This document shows positions 38,101 through 46,334 of a stretch of DNA of 64,000 bases, piece after piece (positions within the stretch are counted from its first letter, which is position 1; each line of letters starts with the position of its first letter). The stretch covers positions 18,632,182 through 18,696,181 of the forward strand of contig NC_088711.1 in assembly GCF_963576615.1 (NCBI RefSeq). The letters run 5' to 3'. Source of the stretch: Watersipora subatra (Eukaryota > Bryozoa > Gymnolaemata > Cheilostomatida > Watersiporidae). The position numbers and the translations under genes are program-made. The notes beneath the pieces were generated by a model that did not search any database, was not told the origin of the DNA, and saw nothing but the letters and a program-made list of their open reading frames with translations.

Positions 38101-39505
38101 TTTTGTCTTTTCTTTCGTCGCTGAAGGCGCACTAACCGGAGATTTCGGTATGCGCCCTAGCGGTGATAGAAAAAAACCACAAAATAGCCGCATCCTTTTA
38201 TAAGCCGCATGGCTCAAAACATCAGAAAAAAGTAGCGGCTGATAGTTTAAAAAGTACGGTACTCAAATGTTACGCCTGTCTTAGAAAATGGGTGTGTTGA
38301 GGAGAATGGATGTTGGAGGCTTGACTGTACTTTGCAGCGGTTTTAGTGATTGACATTGATTTCCAAGCATAACAATAGTCAGTACTTTATGAGCCTTAGA
38401 CAGTAGAATATTCATAGAGTTATGTCACCCTGAAATTAGTGCTCTCATTGTTAACTCAACAATGTATAATAGTGCTCATAATAGTGCTGTTTACAAGCAA
38501 CCACTTGTAATATTATGGTCTACTAGTAAAGTCTAGCTCACATACACTTCCCAACATATATAAGAGATGCTAAAGCGATGCTCCAAGTCTTGTATGATAG
38601 ACTGTTGCTGTGTTCACAAAGCGTCAAAATACTGCTTGACAACGCACAGAATTCTAGCGAAACTAAACTATCCCACAATGTTGAAGTGTCATGCCAAAAA
38701 TAATCTCGGACTCATGCGAACAGCTTGCAAAGTATTGTGAGAAATTTTTTTATTTGAGCGAGAATGCTTCTGGTTTCCTCTTTGCACCACTTGCAGGCGT
38801 CTGACAAGCGGGAGCTTTTAAATTATGTTTCTCTACAACTTATGTGTCTGGTCAAGCGCTGCAATCTTTAAAGTAGATCATCCTCTCCACCACTGAAAAT
38901 TACATGTATATGTGAGCTTGGCTGTACCTACATCTCCTATGTACTTGCATGGCCTGCAGCCATCAAATTAATCACATAGATAGCATACTTCAGCTCTTTT
39001 TCACAGAAGGTAATGAACAACGCTACTCACTCTACTTTCCTACTACTACATAATCATATTTCAGAAAATCACAAACCATTCGTCTAAACCTTATCAGTGG
39101 ACATGAAGAAAAAAGTATAATGCACACAACTTGTATCACTCATCCCCTTCATAGAAATGTTTAAATCTATGGAGCTGTAGGCACAACGTTGCTAGATGAG
39201 CGGGGATTGTGGCTATGACCCATTTATCTGGCAATTTAGGATTAGGTTTTATATTGTTTCTATGCCATATAGCTGTGTAGTTATGGTAACTCAACATAGC
39301 TTTAGCTAGAAACACTCTTTCATATGTATGTATATTCATCCCGTGCTTTTGTTGCAGATGACTGGGCCTCCATTTTCCTGAATCCGGTAAAGTTTTGGTT
39401 GGGAGCTCTGTCCATTATTTTTGATATAATATTCATGGTCCAGCACTATTGCCTATATAAGCAATCCAGGTCATCCTACCAAGACCTCAATGGTTCCACT
39501 GAGAG
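10615..39505 (+). CDS. CTNS: Cystinosin, lysosomal cystine/H+ symporter (spliced; 3' end unresolved)
   Basis: Exports cystine from lysosomes with protons; seven-TM PQ-loop family. Exons: 10615-10672, 10950-11052, 19082-19291, 23261-23401, 23896-23995, 32703-32822, 34848-35027, 36688-36805, 39358-39505. All eight junctions are GT-AG and keep frame, giving 392 codons plus two bases (human protein: 367 residues). Order: signal peptide ([10 protein letters not shown]...), a lumenal domain with N-glycosylation sites (NDT, NMT, NDS), PQ loop 1 ([16 protein letters not shown]), PQ loop 2 ([18 protein letters not shown]), the conserved LLDFTGGS and FDIIF segments with Asp residues implicated in proton coupling, and a C-terminal YQDLN like the human lysosomal sorting motif GYDQL. 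The last identified exon ends at a GT donor after GSTE, so at least one terminal exon lies further right. Introns 2, 3 and 5 are swollen by transposons and satellite. No break is seen. Confidence 0.93.
10950..11052 (+). CDS. CTNS: CTNS exon, N-terminal lumenal domain
   Basis: It lies between acceptor GCATTGCAG and donor GTAAGT. It encodes [20 protein letters not shown] and the following strand, the start of the lumenal beta-rich domain. It enters with two bases completing an Ala codon and leaves in phase 2, matching the next exon. Confidence 0.75.
11135..11556. mobile_element. TTAA-ended MITE, family 2 (copy in CTNS intron 2)
   Basis: It begins TTAAAGATTAGCTTACACAAA. It shares the internal order seen at 34273-34725 and 52095-52520: GATCTGATTGCCA, ATTAAAATCGATA, then CTTGAAACATCCT, AGATCACCTCAAAC and GATAAAGTCTAT near the right. 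There is no coding content. TTAA target duplications are typical of the piggyBac and Kolobok superfamilies. Confidence 0.65.
13374..13920. repeat. 48-bp minisatellite with conserved leader, short copy
   Basis: About ten units of 48 bp (CTTAGTATTGTACCATGTC core), one of them 44 bp long, follow a non-repeated leader containing GACCATTATTCTAGTGGCTG and CATCTATTCACATTCAGTACC. The same leader precedes the 80-unit array at 19399. The inverted copy of the host transposon lacks both leader and array, so the block moved as a unit, as in Helitron-like or other satellite-carrying elements. Confidence 0.85.
14150..16865 (+). mobile_element. R4-like non-LTR retrotransposon inserted in a TA microsatellite
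   Basis: A continuous coding body (14182-16779) and a 3' UTR of about 60 bp are bordered on both sides by (TA)n. The corresponding site in the inverted copy of the surrounding transposon (about 24758-24772) is just a short TATATATATATA run, so the retrotransposon entered the microsatellite. The N-terminal zinc-finger/Myb part usual in this group is not seen, so the copy is probably 5' truncated. Confidence 0.82.
14182..16779 (+). pseudogene. Reverse transcriptase / restriction-like endonuclease polyprotein, one in-frame stop
   Basis: Copies the element RNA into DNA at a cut made by its own endonuclease. Seen in order: an N-terminal Lys/Arg-rich helical stretch; RT motifs including [52 protein letters not shown] and the catalytic FYMDD; then a C-terminal CCHC-type cluster [18 protein letters not shown] and the restriction-like endonuclease core with PDIVVVD followed by IIDIAV. 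That C-terminal pair defines the RLE class, and the RT style is closest to the R4/Dong/Rex6 group. A TAG at 14557-14559 interrupts the otherwise open frame; 739 codons follow it. The first ten codons (14152-14181) are microsatellite, so the in-frame ATG at 14182 is preferred. It ends with TAG just before a short 3' UTR. Confidence 0.85.
17476..19081 (+). other. CTNS: Remainder of CTNS intron 2
   Basis: AT-rich, with no exon or ORF with recognisable content. A short tandem of TTCATGGTTACA-like words lies at about 17900-17945. The acceptor of the lumenal exon closes it. Confidence 0.6.
19082..19291 (+). CDS. CTNS: CTNS exon, lumenal domain with glycosylation sites
   Basis: It follows acceptor TTTGGTTACAG and ends at donor GTAATT. 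It encodes [18 protein letters not shown] onward, with NDT, NMT and NDS sequons expected of the lysosomal lumenal domain. It exits in phase 2. The minisatellite of intron 3 begins about 25 bases after the donor. Confidence 0.85.
19317..23229. repeat. Long 48-bp minisatellite array (80 units) with leader, CTNS intron 3
   Basis: The leader (about 19317-19398) matches that at 13374. From the first CTTAGTATTG at 19399 to the last at 23191 is 3792 bases, exactly 79 intervals of 48, so 80 units with no net indel. Variant units (GCACCATGTCTAACAGTACATG) occur at 20321, 20801, 21425, 21905, 22193 and 22673: spacings of 480, 624, 480, 288 and 480, all multiples of 48. This shows higher-order repeats based on ten units. 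Because 48 is divisible by three, the minus strand has a long open frame repeating 16 residues, which I treat as fortuitous. Confidence 0.95.
23261..23401 (+). CDS. CTNS: CTNS exon, TM1 and first PQ loop
   Basis: It encodes [29 protein letters not shown] and LNWRRK, nearly identical to the human TM1/PQ-loop-1 segment. Acceptor TTTTATTGCAG, donor GTGCGT, phase 2. The 48-bp satellite stops only about 30 bases before the acceptor. Confidence 0.95.
23896..23995 (+). CDS. CTNS: CTNS exon, TM2
   Basis: It encodes [19 protein letters not shown] and [14 protein letters not shown], matching human SVIGLSFDFVALNLTGF..FNIGLLWVPYIK. Acceptor ATTACAG, donor GTCAGA, ends in phase 0. Confidence 0.92.
24150..26626 (-). 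mobile_element. TTAA-flanked DNA transposon copy B, inverted relative to copy A
   Basis: The ends are TTAAGGTTGATTGCG and CGCAATCACATCTTTAA, with TTAA at 24150-24153 and 26623-26626. Its reverse complement aligns with copy A along its length but lacks the minisatellite block and the R4-like element. It lies in CTNS intron 5, so copies A and B flank exons 3 to 5 in opposite orientation. Confidence 0.82.
28361..29647 (+). pseudogene. Kolobok-family transposase, decayed
   Basis: Exons by splice consensus and matching phase: about 28361-28434, 28670-29009, 29267-29440, then 29591 onward. The first gives [20 protein letters not shown]. The second is Cys/His-rich ([22 protein letters not shown]). 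The third holds [21 protein letters not shown], the signature GDGR-DS-GH segment of Kolobok-like transposases. The fourth gives [13 protein letters not shown], the conserved MELEG motif, then hits TAG at 29645-29647. Downstream, same-frame sequence still reads transposase-like for about 20 codons and then runs into an inverted local duplication (29704-29800 against about 29925-30030) with no recognisable C-terminal part. The start codon was not found. The element is therefore not self-mobilising. Confidence 0.8.
30359..30907 (-). CDS. P2X7 ballast-domain-like small protein encoded in the Kolobok element
   Basis: Two exons on minus: 30907-30818 and 30541-30359, joined through a GTAAGC donor and TTCTTTAG acceptor, both phase 0. 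They give a complete 90-residue frame ending TGA. Exon 1 reads [17 protein letters not shown], like the RPYRFEP leader common in such proteins. Exon 2 holds [15 protein letters not shown] then CLCCHDAEF and HECLCMHS. This Cys pattern resembles the zinc-bound cytosolic ballast of P2X7 receptors (human WCQCGSCLP...ELCC). The usual domain is longer; the stop at 30359-30361 probably truncates it, and a degenerate continuation may lie at about 30170-30270. It runs opposite to the transposase within the same TIRs, so it is probably element cargo rather than a host gene. No transmembrane segment is seen. Confidence 0.7.
31917..34272 (+). other. CTNS: CTNS intronic sequence around exon 6
   Basis: Apart from the exon at 32703-32822, nothing coding is visible. 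It includes AT-rich runs (33515-33565, T-rich then A-rich). Confidence 0.5.
32703..32822 (+). CDS. CTNS: CTNS exon, TM3
   Basis: Forty codons: [19 protein letters not shown], then [21 protein letters not shown], corresponding to human [29 protein letters not shown]. Acceptor CTTCTTGCAG, donor GTAAGT, phase 0 at both ends. Confidence 0.93.
34273..34725. mobile_element. TTAA-ended MITE, family 2
   Basis: It begins TTAAAGATGAGCTAGCACAAA and ends, inverted, with TTAAGATGATC. Internal landmarks are TTTGAGGTGATCTAATTGCCA, GTTTCAAGATTAAAATC, TAAAACGCTCAGG, then CTTGAAACATCCTGGCAGTC. It matches the copies at about 11135, 39630 and 52095 and has no ORF. Confidence 0.75.
34848..35027 (+). CDS. CTNS: CTNS exon, TM4-TM5
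   Basis: Sixty codons from [16 protein letters not shown] to [15 protein letters not shown]. This matches human RGGQRVSWPAIG...FSYIKLAVTLVKYFPQ and ends at the second PQ dipeptide. Acceptor ATTGTAG, donor GTAAGC, phase 0. Confidence 0.94.
35377..36480. repeat. Dispersed AT-rich repeat related to 0.94-3.3 kb
   Basis: GGCGTTGCACAGGTAATAAAAAAGTC through GCAAGTAATGGCTAAATATA copies the repeat at about 940-1250, and 35820-36350 copies 2455-3050. A perfect hairpin (GGCGTGCAAAAATT and its inverse) lies at 35756-35791. Confidence 0.65.
36488..36655 (+). repeat. tRNA-derived SINE-like repeat
   Basis: GTATAGCTCAGTGGTGGAT is a good A-box region and GAGTTCAAATGTATC a degenerate B box. It is followed by TGTAGCTGGACAGGCACAGC, ACACACACAGACACCC and GAGAAATATATA. 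The head-plus-tail layout is shared with the SINE-like copies at 3.7, 4.9, 10.2 and 55.8 kb. It lies just before the CTNS exon at 36688. Confidence 0.6.
36688..36805 (+). CDS. CTNS: CTNS exon, second PQ loop and TM6
   Basis: It encodes [20 protein letters not shown] then [19 protein letters not shown]. The LLDFTGGS Asp corresponds to human D305, a residue of the proton/cystine pathway. Acceptor TTTTTACAG, donor GTAAGT, phase 1. Confidence 0.95.
36806..37860 (+). other. CTNS: CTNS intron 8, unremarkable part
   Basis: AT-rich, with no coding exon and no recognised repeat by eye. Short open frames here lack any domain. Confidence 0.5.
37861..38261. mobile_element. MITE with CCGTACTTTTCGGGCTAT terminal repeats
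   Basis: The left end reads CCGTACTTTTCGGGCTATTA and the right end is its diverged inverse (GATAGTTTAAAAAGTACGG). Subterminal GCCGCA..TATAAGCCGCAT words lie inside both ends. A central hairpin has arms CAGTGCCTAACGG and CCGTTAGGCACTG at about 38070-38101. Ends of this kind are widespread among short animal MITEs. No coding content. Confidence 0.75.
39358..39505 (+). CDS. CTNS: CTNS exon, TM7 and start of cytosolic tail
   Basis: It encodes [19 protein letters not shown], then [20 protein letters not shown] and [15 protein letters not shown] aligns with the human terminal sorting signal GYDQLN, but no stop follows. The exon ends at GAGAG/GTTAGT in phase 2. Reading through the donor stays open to a stop at 39678, so a retained-intron end is possible but less likely than a further exon. 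Confidence 0.9.
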
Positions 39506-39629
39506 GTTAGTTAATTCTGTTGTTTTGTATGTGTACTTAGTGATAGTTGACTATAATGTTAGTCAACTCTATTGTCTTAGTTATCTCTATGGTTTGCCTA
39601 TCTTAATTAACTTTTCAAACTTTCCATTT

Positions 39630-40313
39630 TTTAACATGCTAACTTACCTCAAATGTCAAAAGAGTATCAGAAAGTATTGATATTTTTCTATCATTTGAAA
39701 TGTTTTTATTGTTTCAAGGTTTCAAGTGATCTGACAGCCGTAATGTTTCAAGATTAAATTTTGTAAAATTAGTTCGCGGTTAAAACGCTCAGACGAAAAA
39801 GCCGCACCAACACTTTTTCAAAAATGATGTCAGTAGTCATGCATAATTATTGTTTATTATTGATAAATATACATTCTCATCGGCATCGGGTATTTACCTG
39901 TTTACACCGCATTTAGAGGAAAAAAGAGATAATGTATAACCAACAAATCTTTAAAATTATTAGAAACATCTATAGAAATGTATGTGAAGCTATATTTGAA
40001 GTTTATACTGACTATAATTAGCAAATACAAAATAAAATATATATCAACAGAGACGCGTAACATTGCAGCTTGAGCACAATAGCCGATGTCATTATGAGAG
40101 TGACAAACAGGAGACACGGCCACTTAATTCATTTTTGAGACGTCTTGTCTTCTGAGCGCTGCCAATTTTCTTAGCGCTGCCAATTTTAATTTTAAAACAT
40201 CCAGGCAGTCAGATCACCTAAAACAGCAAACAAAATCTCAAATGATAAATTAATATCTGTACTTGCTAATAAAAAAGTTTTAAATTTGATGTTAGTAACC
40301 CTTTAGAGGTTAG
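39630..40313. mobile_element. TTAA-type MITE, family 2 (degraded ends), after the last CTNS exon found
   Basis: It shares internal blocks with copies A and B and with the family-2 MITEs: GTATTGATATTTTTCTATCA, GATCTGACAGCCGTAATGTTTCAAGATT, TTAAAACGCTCAGACG, GTTTACACCGCATTTAGAGGA and ACATCCAGGCAGTCAGATCACC. The ends are too eroded to read a TTAA duplication. Confidence 0.6.
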
Positions 40314-40329
40314 AGAGATTTAGAGATTC

Positions 40330-40503
40330 CAAACTATGGCGTTTCTGTGATGGCTGCGATTAACTGTTTCTTTTTTAGCTTTGAAGAGCTTGTAATCACA
40401 TTTCCACATATTTTGCACCTACAACACAACATAGTAAGACATGGTGAACCTTTTGGTACCAAATAGCTGTAATGTGAATTTTATTGCAAGTCAACCTTTA
40501 AAT
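40330..40503 (-). repeat. Right-end fragment of the Kolobok/MITE family
   Basis: GAGCTTGTAATCACATTTCC, CACCTACAACACAACAT and GTGAATTTTATTGCAAGTCAACCTTTAA match the right arms at 31190-31310 and 47990-48102. There is no left arm. Confidence 0.8.
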
Positions 40504-40773
40504 GATGGCTAACAATTTGTTGTAAGGCTTTAGTGTTCTAAGCGCATTAACTGATAGTAATCGGAATGTATGACTGAGTTTTGCTCAGTGCCGTTGACTC
40601 ACACTTTCTTCATTAAAAAATCCTCAAGTTTTTCTTTAAATTTTGTTTGACAAATTAAAAACCAAGTAGATGTTTGTAGCTGATGGAACCCTTATAAATA
40701 TTGCGTTACAATGTAGCATCATATGATTTTCTACACTTATAGATACGACTTATCTGTTGAATGTAGTTCAAAC

Positions 40774-41804
40774 CAGTGCTTGGCACGAGTACTTTTTGGC
40801 CAACGGGTTTTTCGGGTATCGGGTTTGTTGATATGGTTTTATGTCTAAAATTTCCAAACATCAGACATATTTTCAAATTTACAATGCAATTATAATTCTA
40901 TTCCCAATTTATTTATTGTTTTTTACTATTTTCTAACAATCGATATTCGTGCTCGCAGCCTTTACCCTTGGAAGTTTGAACCCCAACTGTCAGTTTTCAG
41001 GCATGGCGTAGGGTGTGTCAAAATCTCTATTGGCCAGAATTCCGGCATTCACATGGCTTTGGTTACAAAAGCCGTTTCTAAGTAACAGTGTAAATCAATC
41101 AAATTAATTTTTGCACAAGATATTAGACCAGAAATTTTACTCCCATTTATAAGTTTTCAAATATCTTTACCTACTTCCTTCGTTTTAATAACAAACTTTA
41201 TTTGAACGATATCGCGAAAAAATTGACACGACTCATTTGTTGGTAGGCCATGAATGATTGTGATGCAAATAAAAAACTTTATAAAACTAATTATAATTTT
41301 CCAGTATATTTTGAGTCATAAATAATGATGAACATGTGCTCAATGGATATGATGCTAATGTAAATGTTTTTACGAGTTGTTTAAAATTATACAAACTTTT
41401 ATAGTTTTAGCCGGAATAATGATAAAGTACTGCTTTTTCTGTTTGATGACATTTGCTGTGGGCTGCCTGACTTTTATACTAGTGTTTTACTTAATATCAT
41501 TGTATCATGAGCACGTTCAGATATATATAATAAAAGTTTAAAAACTTCAGATCGTTGGACAGATTGCCCAGGGTTGCTAACACGCAATGACAAATAAGGC
41601 CAGTGTTCGAAGGGTTAACAGGTTATTAAACAGTGTTTAGAGAGCAGGGCGCAATAGACCGAGTTTTTATCCACTCTATTCGACGCATCCGTGTACCAAA
41701 ACCCGAACCCGCAAGATCGAAATACTCGCAATTTCTATTACCTGATACTCGAGAGAAGGTAAACCCGCGAGTCCAACGAGTTTTCGTACCCATGCCCAGC
41801 ACTA
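40774..41804. mobile_element. hAT-type non-autonomous element with perfect 8-bp TSD
   Basis: GTTCAAAC at 40766-40773 is repeated at 41805-41812. The ends CAGTGCTTGGCACGAGTAC and, inverted, TAGTGCTGGGCATGGGTAC are diverged terminal repeats of hAT form. The 1031-bp body has no transposase. The open frame at 41633-41884 runs out of the element across the right TSD and is not accepted as a gene. Confidence 0.85.
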
Positions 41805-41812
41805 GTTCAAAC

Positions 41813-44800
41813 CATCTTCAAATGAAATTGTCGATGATTGAAAGGCTTAGCATTTCTATCCTCTGTTGTAGTGCTGATGAGTGAGACCAAAGACTACTCG
41901 CTTAGCTTGGACAATCTGTGGAACCCTAAACCTTCTTCAGTATAAAACCTGGAGTATTTCTGATTGTGTCAGTTTACTTGCAATGCTTGATCAAATCAGC
42001 TGCAGGATTTTGCTTTTGTTAGCTGACTATTTTTATTCATGACAAAAAGGTTTTTTTTACTTTTATTCTTATTCATTTGCGAATTCAAAATATTTTATTA
42101 TGTTGTGCTTAACTACTATTGCCACAAGTAGTGACTGCTACTGTAGTGTAAGTGGTTGCTACAGTCACAATTGCATCAAGCTTGTAACTACTGGCCAGTA
42201 ATCATGGCATGTGCGCAATAGGGCAATTCCATTCACATATATGATTGTAAATTTTGGAAGTTATTTACAATATTTTGTCATTCTGGTATTTTATGCCAAT
42301 GCTTAAAACAAACCGAGTCATTTTAACTATTCCTAATTGGAGTTATCAGCTTTCGATTTTAGTATTTATGCTTTGGTGCTTGTCAATTTGCAGCGCTGTA
42401 AAAGCTGCCGTTGTCTTAAGTATTGCAGCAGTGCATATTCTATATTATGCATAATTGTTATAGCTTTCTCTGTATATGGTGTTCAAGGCAAAACTGCTCA
42501 GTCTATAAGAATTGGCTTGCCTCGCGTTTCACTTTATTCATTGATATATCTTTAACAATACAATGTAAAAAATTATGATATACACTCACAACAAATCAAA
42601 AGTATTGTTTTAACAATCACGAGTTTTCCAGTGAAATGTTTGCAAGTAATATATTAAAGAATCTAAGTAGGTTTGACAACTCTGTTAGCGCATACTTTTG
42701 AAGGCGCATCTGCCCAAATACACGATACGAATTTAATCTATCTGGAAGATAGATTAACTATCCTTTAACTATGAAGGATCGTTAAAGGATTCATTCCTTT
42801 AACGATGAAGAAAGAGCACTCTAGCAATCATACATATAATACATGTATGTGAGTACTAAGATGACTTGGCGACATACCTCTACGTGTTCGCAACACTGTT
42901 CAATTACGATCATTCTCTTGTGTACCAAGTAAATCATTATTGTTTTTTTTGTTGACAAAATGCAAAAGAGCAGACATTCACTTTGTGCATGGAGAGTTGA
43001 ATTACAAAGTCGATAATGTTGTGCAGTACAGCTTCAAAATAAATGATAAGGATGAGAAAATTTGAGAAGTGCTGACGGTCTATCCCTTTAAAAATTATGG
43101 CAAAAAAACATTTCAACTGTCATAACTAAGAATTCAAATGAATGGTCTAATCACTAACCAAACCAATGCATTTTAAAATGAATTGGTTATCACCCATTTT
43201 TATAAGCTGGTCACTTATACGTTTGGCTGTAACTTTATGCTGTTTGTTTTCATATAATGCTGAGGTACAGTCAATGGTTATGCATCTGTATAAAATGTAT
43301 ATATCTATATACATGTATATATATATATATCTCAAAGTTTGTGTGTGTTTCGGTTTGTCCATCTATAGCTATTAAAATTTAAGAATGAAATATCCGTTTT
43401 ATGCTGGACTTGATCTCAGAACGTGCAGCTCCTCAGGCAAATATTTTACCAATTAGGCTACTCGAGATTGATGTTTGGTCGATATATGTGGCTATGTGGG
43501 TGGAAATACACATATCCTACCGCTCTTATTAGTAAGTTTACTAATAAGTTTACCAACTAGCTTATTCAAATTAGTTATTGGCAATGTGCCAGTCTAATGG
43601 CAAGTGGCAAGCAACTACATTACCTGTCACTGTTTATAAGCTGAGTTTTAATTCCCGTGCAACACCAAGCATTCTACAAGTACATGTATAAAAACCCAGC
43701 AACTTGAGAGAAATGTTCTCAGCAAAACAATTAAATGTCACAATAATTAATGTTGACAATAAAGTAGCACATTTGTGTTTGTCCCACAGTAAAGGAAATG
43801 CTTGTTCAAATTCTCATCATCAATTTACTCGGAGTTTGTTCCATATACAATTTTACACAGTTGTCCTAAGACAATAAAAATGACTTTCTAAATTAAGCAA
43901 CTGAGGTGCATTAGCGTTACAATGATTCAGTAGAAAAAGTCATAGAGGCTTCAAATTGTATTGACTGGTGTTTTGCTTTTATGCTGATAGCATGAGTAAT
44001 AGTCAGTGGGGCATTTCTGTGTTTGTCTTTGAAACTCTAATTGAAATATAACTTTGCTTTTATAACTTTGCTTTTATAACTTTGCTTTTATAAGTTTGCT
44101 TTTATAAGTTTGCTTTTACAAGTCTGCTAATTAAATGTTTTTGCTTCTGTAGCGTATTTTCTTCAAAATAATGAAATTTTAATCAATGCCACTTACAATT
44201 ATGAAATTGTAAAATTAAGGTATGCTACTGTTATGTGTGGTATTTAAGGAATTCACACACTCGCACTAACATCGACACCTAAGCACCAACACCGCACTAA
44301 CATCATTGATTAGTAACTACGATGTCCCGTTCTATCCAGACTATGCTTTTATGATTAGTCTCAAAGGCAAGCCGCCTTGTTTTGTTATAGTTGTCAAGAG
44401 TTGAGAGTTCAATTTATAGGACTTGACTCAGATCTTTAGTGCAAGTCTAACTATGCTAGTTCTGAGATGTGAATGTAGCAATAAAAATATTCTTTATTCT
44501 CATGAACCAAAACCTAATACAAAGATAGCAAAATTCTAAAATAAAGCAAAGTAACAATAAGTAGTAAAAGCTAAGTAATAAAATATATCTTACGCCAATG
44601 GCCATGTCTGTCTTGAACAATGTTGTGGGGTATGTATTTAACAAACAATATATGAGCAGACATGCCAACCCAAGAGTGGGGCAATGCGTGAGATTTGGTT
44701 TTGGAGCAATTGATGTATCAATGGTAGTATATATAAAATTGTGGAAATTGGGGCAAAAATCTCGCGCATTTCTCACGCATTTTCATTTTTTCTTAGGAGT

Positions 44801-45065
44801 GATTGCATGAGTCTCACGCCCAATGCATGATAGTTGGCAGATATGTATATGAGCGCTATCGTTGAGTAAACTTTTATTTAGATTGAAAGCCGATTGGCCG
44901 CATGCCAAAACCGGAAACCGAAAGTATAGGTATTACAAACGTTAGCTAACTAAAACCAGAGTACATAGTGTAGACAACTTCAACACATCTCTCTTTCTAC
45001 AAAAGAACAAAAACACATTCTAGATGAAGCACTACATTTAACATCAGATTTCACAACATGAAAAG
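41813..45065. other. Region without supported genes between CTNS and the gypsy remnant
   Basis: Contains a hairpin cluster at 42745-42806, a minus-oriented SINE tail at about 43325-43480, and 14-bp tandems (AACTTTGCTTTTAT) at 44045-44110. It also holds a small element-like stretch at about 44656-44846 with inverted ACATGCCAAC-type ends. The missing CTNS 3' exon may lie here; I could not identify it. Confidence 0.45.
44040..44118. repeat. 14-bp tandem repeat
   Basis: About five units of TAACTTTGCTTTTA with one- or two-base changes (AAGTTTGCTTTTAT in later units). Confidence 0.8.
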
Positions 45066-45489
45066 TCAATCACTGGTGTACCCTAAATTAATACATAACA
45101 TAACCATCAAACCGCGATGGACAGGTTCTAACCTGGCTGGTTGAGCTGGTGTGGCAGCAGTGTTTGGATTTGAACAAGCGGGTACAGTGTCACTGTTATG
45201 TCCGATATCTCCACCATTTACGTGTGCTGTGCTTGGCTGAGACTCTTCTAGTTCATTGGGAATATCCATAGATATATGTGTTCTGATATCAAAGTCCTTT
45301 CTAATCTGTCTACGGTTTCTTCAATATCTAGCATCTGTGTCCACATCTTTCACCACATAACTTCACCCAGTTCTCTTTAGAACCATTGCTAGTAGCCACA
45401 AATTGCTAGCAGTGTTTTGTATCCTTACATGGTCTCCAGGTCTTAAAGGTGTGAGGTCTCGAGCACCTTTAAGACCTTTAAGCTCTTTG

Positions 45490-46322
45490 CTGCTTGGAGA
45501 CCAACATATGTGCCTGGTTAATGTTGACTTGTTTTCCTTGCTACCTCTGGGGAAGGCAGAAGTGTTCTTGTTCTTCTACCAAGCAGTCTCATTGCTGGTG
45601 ATGGTATTCCCTCTCTTCTAGACGTGTTTCGATAATGAATCAGTGCCAGATAAGGGTCATTTGACTTGGCTAGCAGACCGTTGAGGATTCCTACTGCACA
45701 TTCTGCTAGCCCATTTGATTGAGCATACTGGGGACTTTAGGTACGAGGTTCAAATTGCCATGCAGACAAGAAGTCTTTAAACATGCCGCTAGATAACTGA
45801 GGCCCATTGTCACTAACCACTTTGAGAGATATCCCTTGTCTAGCAAAGATTGACTTGACACGAGCTGTTACAGTCGAACTAGTTGTATTGTTCAGCTTCC
45901 AGTACTCAATAAATCCACTGTAATAGTCCTCAACTATGAGAAAATGTTGATTTTTGTGTTGAAGTAAGTCTATTCCTACAGTCTCCCACGGCAATTCTGG
46001 TGTTTCCACAGGCTGTAGTGTCTCTTTTTTTATTTCGCTGATACTGACTACATTTATCACAGGATTGTACAGTATCTATAATTTCTGCTGACATCTCTGA
46101 CAAGTGCACAAAATCCTTGGCTTTCTTGATGCACAATGTCTGACCAAGGTAAGGCTGGTGTATCACTTGCAACATGTGTTTCCTCAGAGTTCTAGGTACA
46201 ACAATGTGTTGATCTTTGAATACCAAACCATCATATTCTGTAAGAGAATGTTGTACACACCAATATGGTCTCACATCCTCATCCAGTTCTTTTCTACTAT
46301 CAGGCCAACCAGCACTAATCAC
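45490..46322 (-). pseudogene. Ty3/gypsy integrase segment
   Basis: Zinc-binding HHCC-like region (VIHQPYLGQ, then SCDKCSQYQRN), then the catalytic core (WETVGIDLLQHKNQHFLIV, VVSDNGPQ) in a second frame from about 46060. A third stretch past 45736 reads YAQSNGLAECAVG and DPYLALIHYRNT. Three frames are needed, so at least two shifts or stops are present. A 13-bp hairpin at 45439-45476 sits in its C-terminal part. Confidence 0.75.
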
Positions 46323-46334
46323 CCTGTGTAGTTT

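Noticed and set aside
39506..39680. CTNS ending by read-through of the donor at 39506
   Set aside because: The donor consensus (GAGAG/GTTAGT) is acceptable and the read-through residues are hydrophobic and not cystinosin-like. Not fully excluded.
41633..41884. 83-codon frame as the CTNS last exon or a gene
   Set aside because: It starts inside the hAT-type element and runs across its target duplication. No homology supports it.
44456..44810. Frames at 44.46-44.81 kb
   Set aside because: They overlap a short MITE-like stretch with ACATGCCAAC-type inverted ends, and hydrophobicity reflects AT-rich codons.
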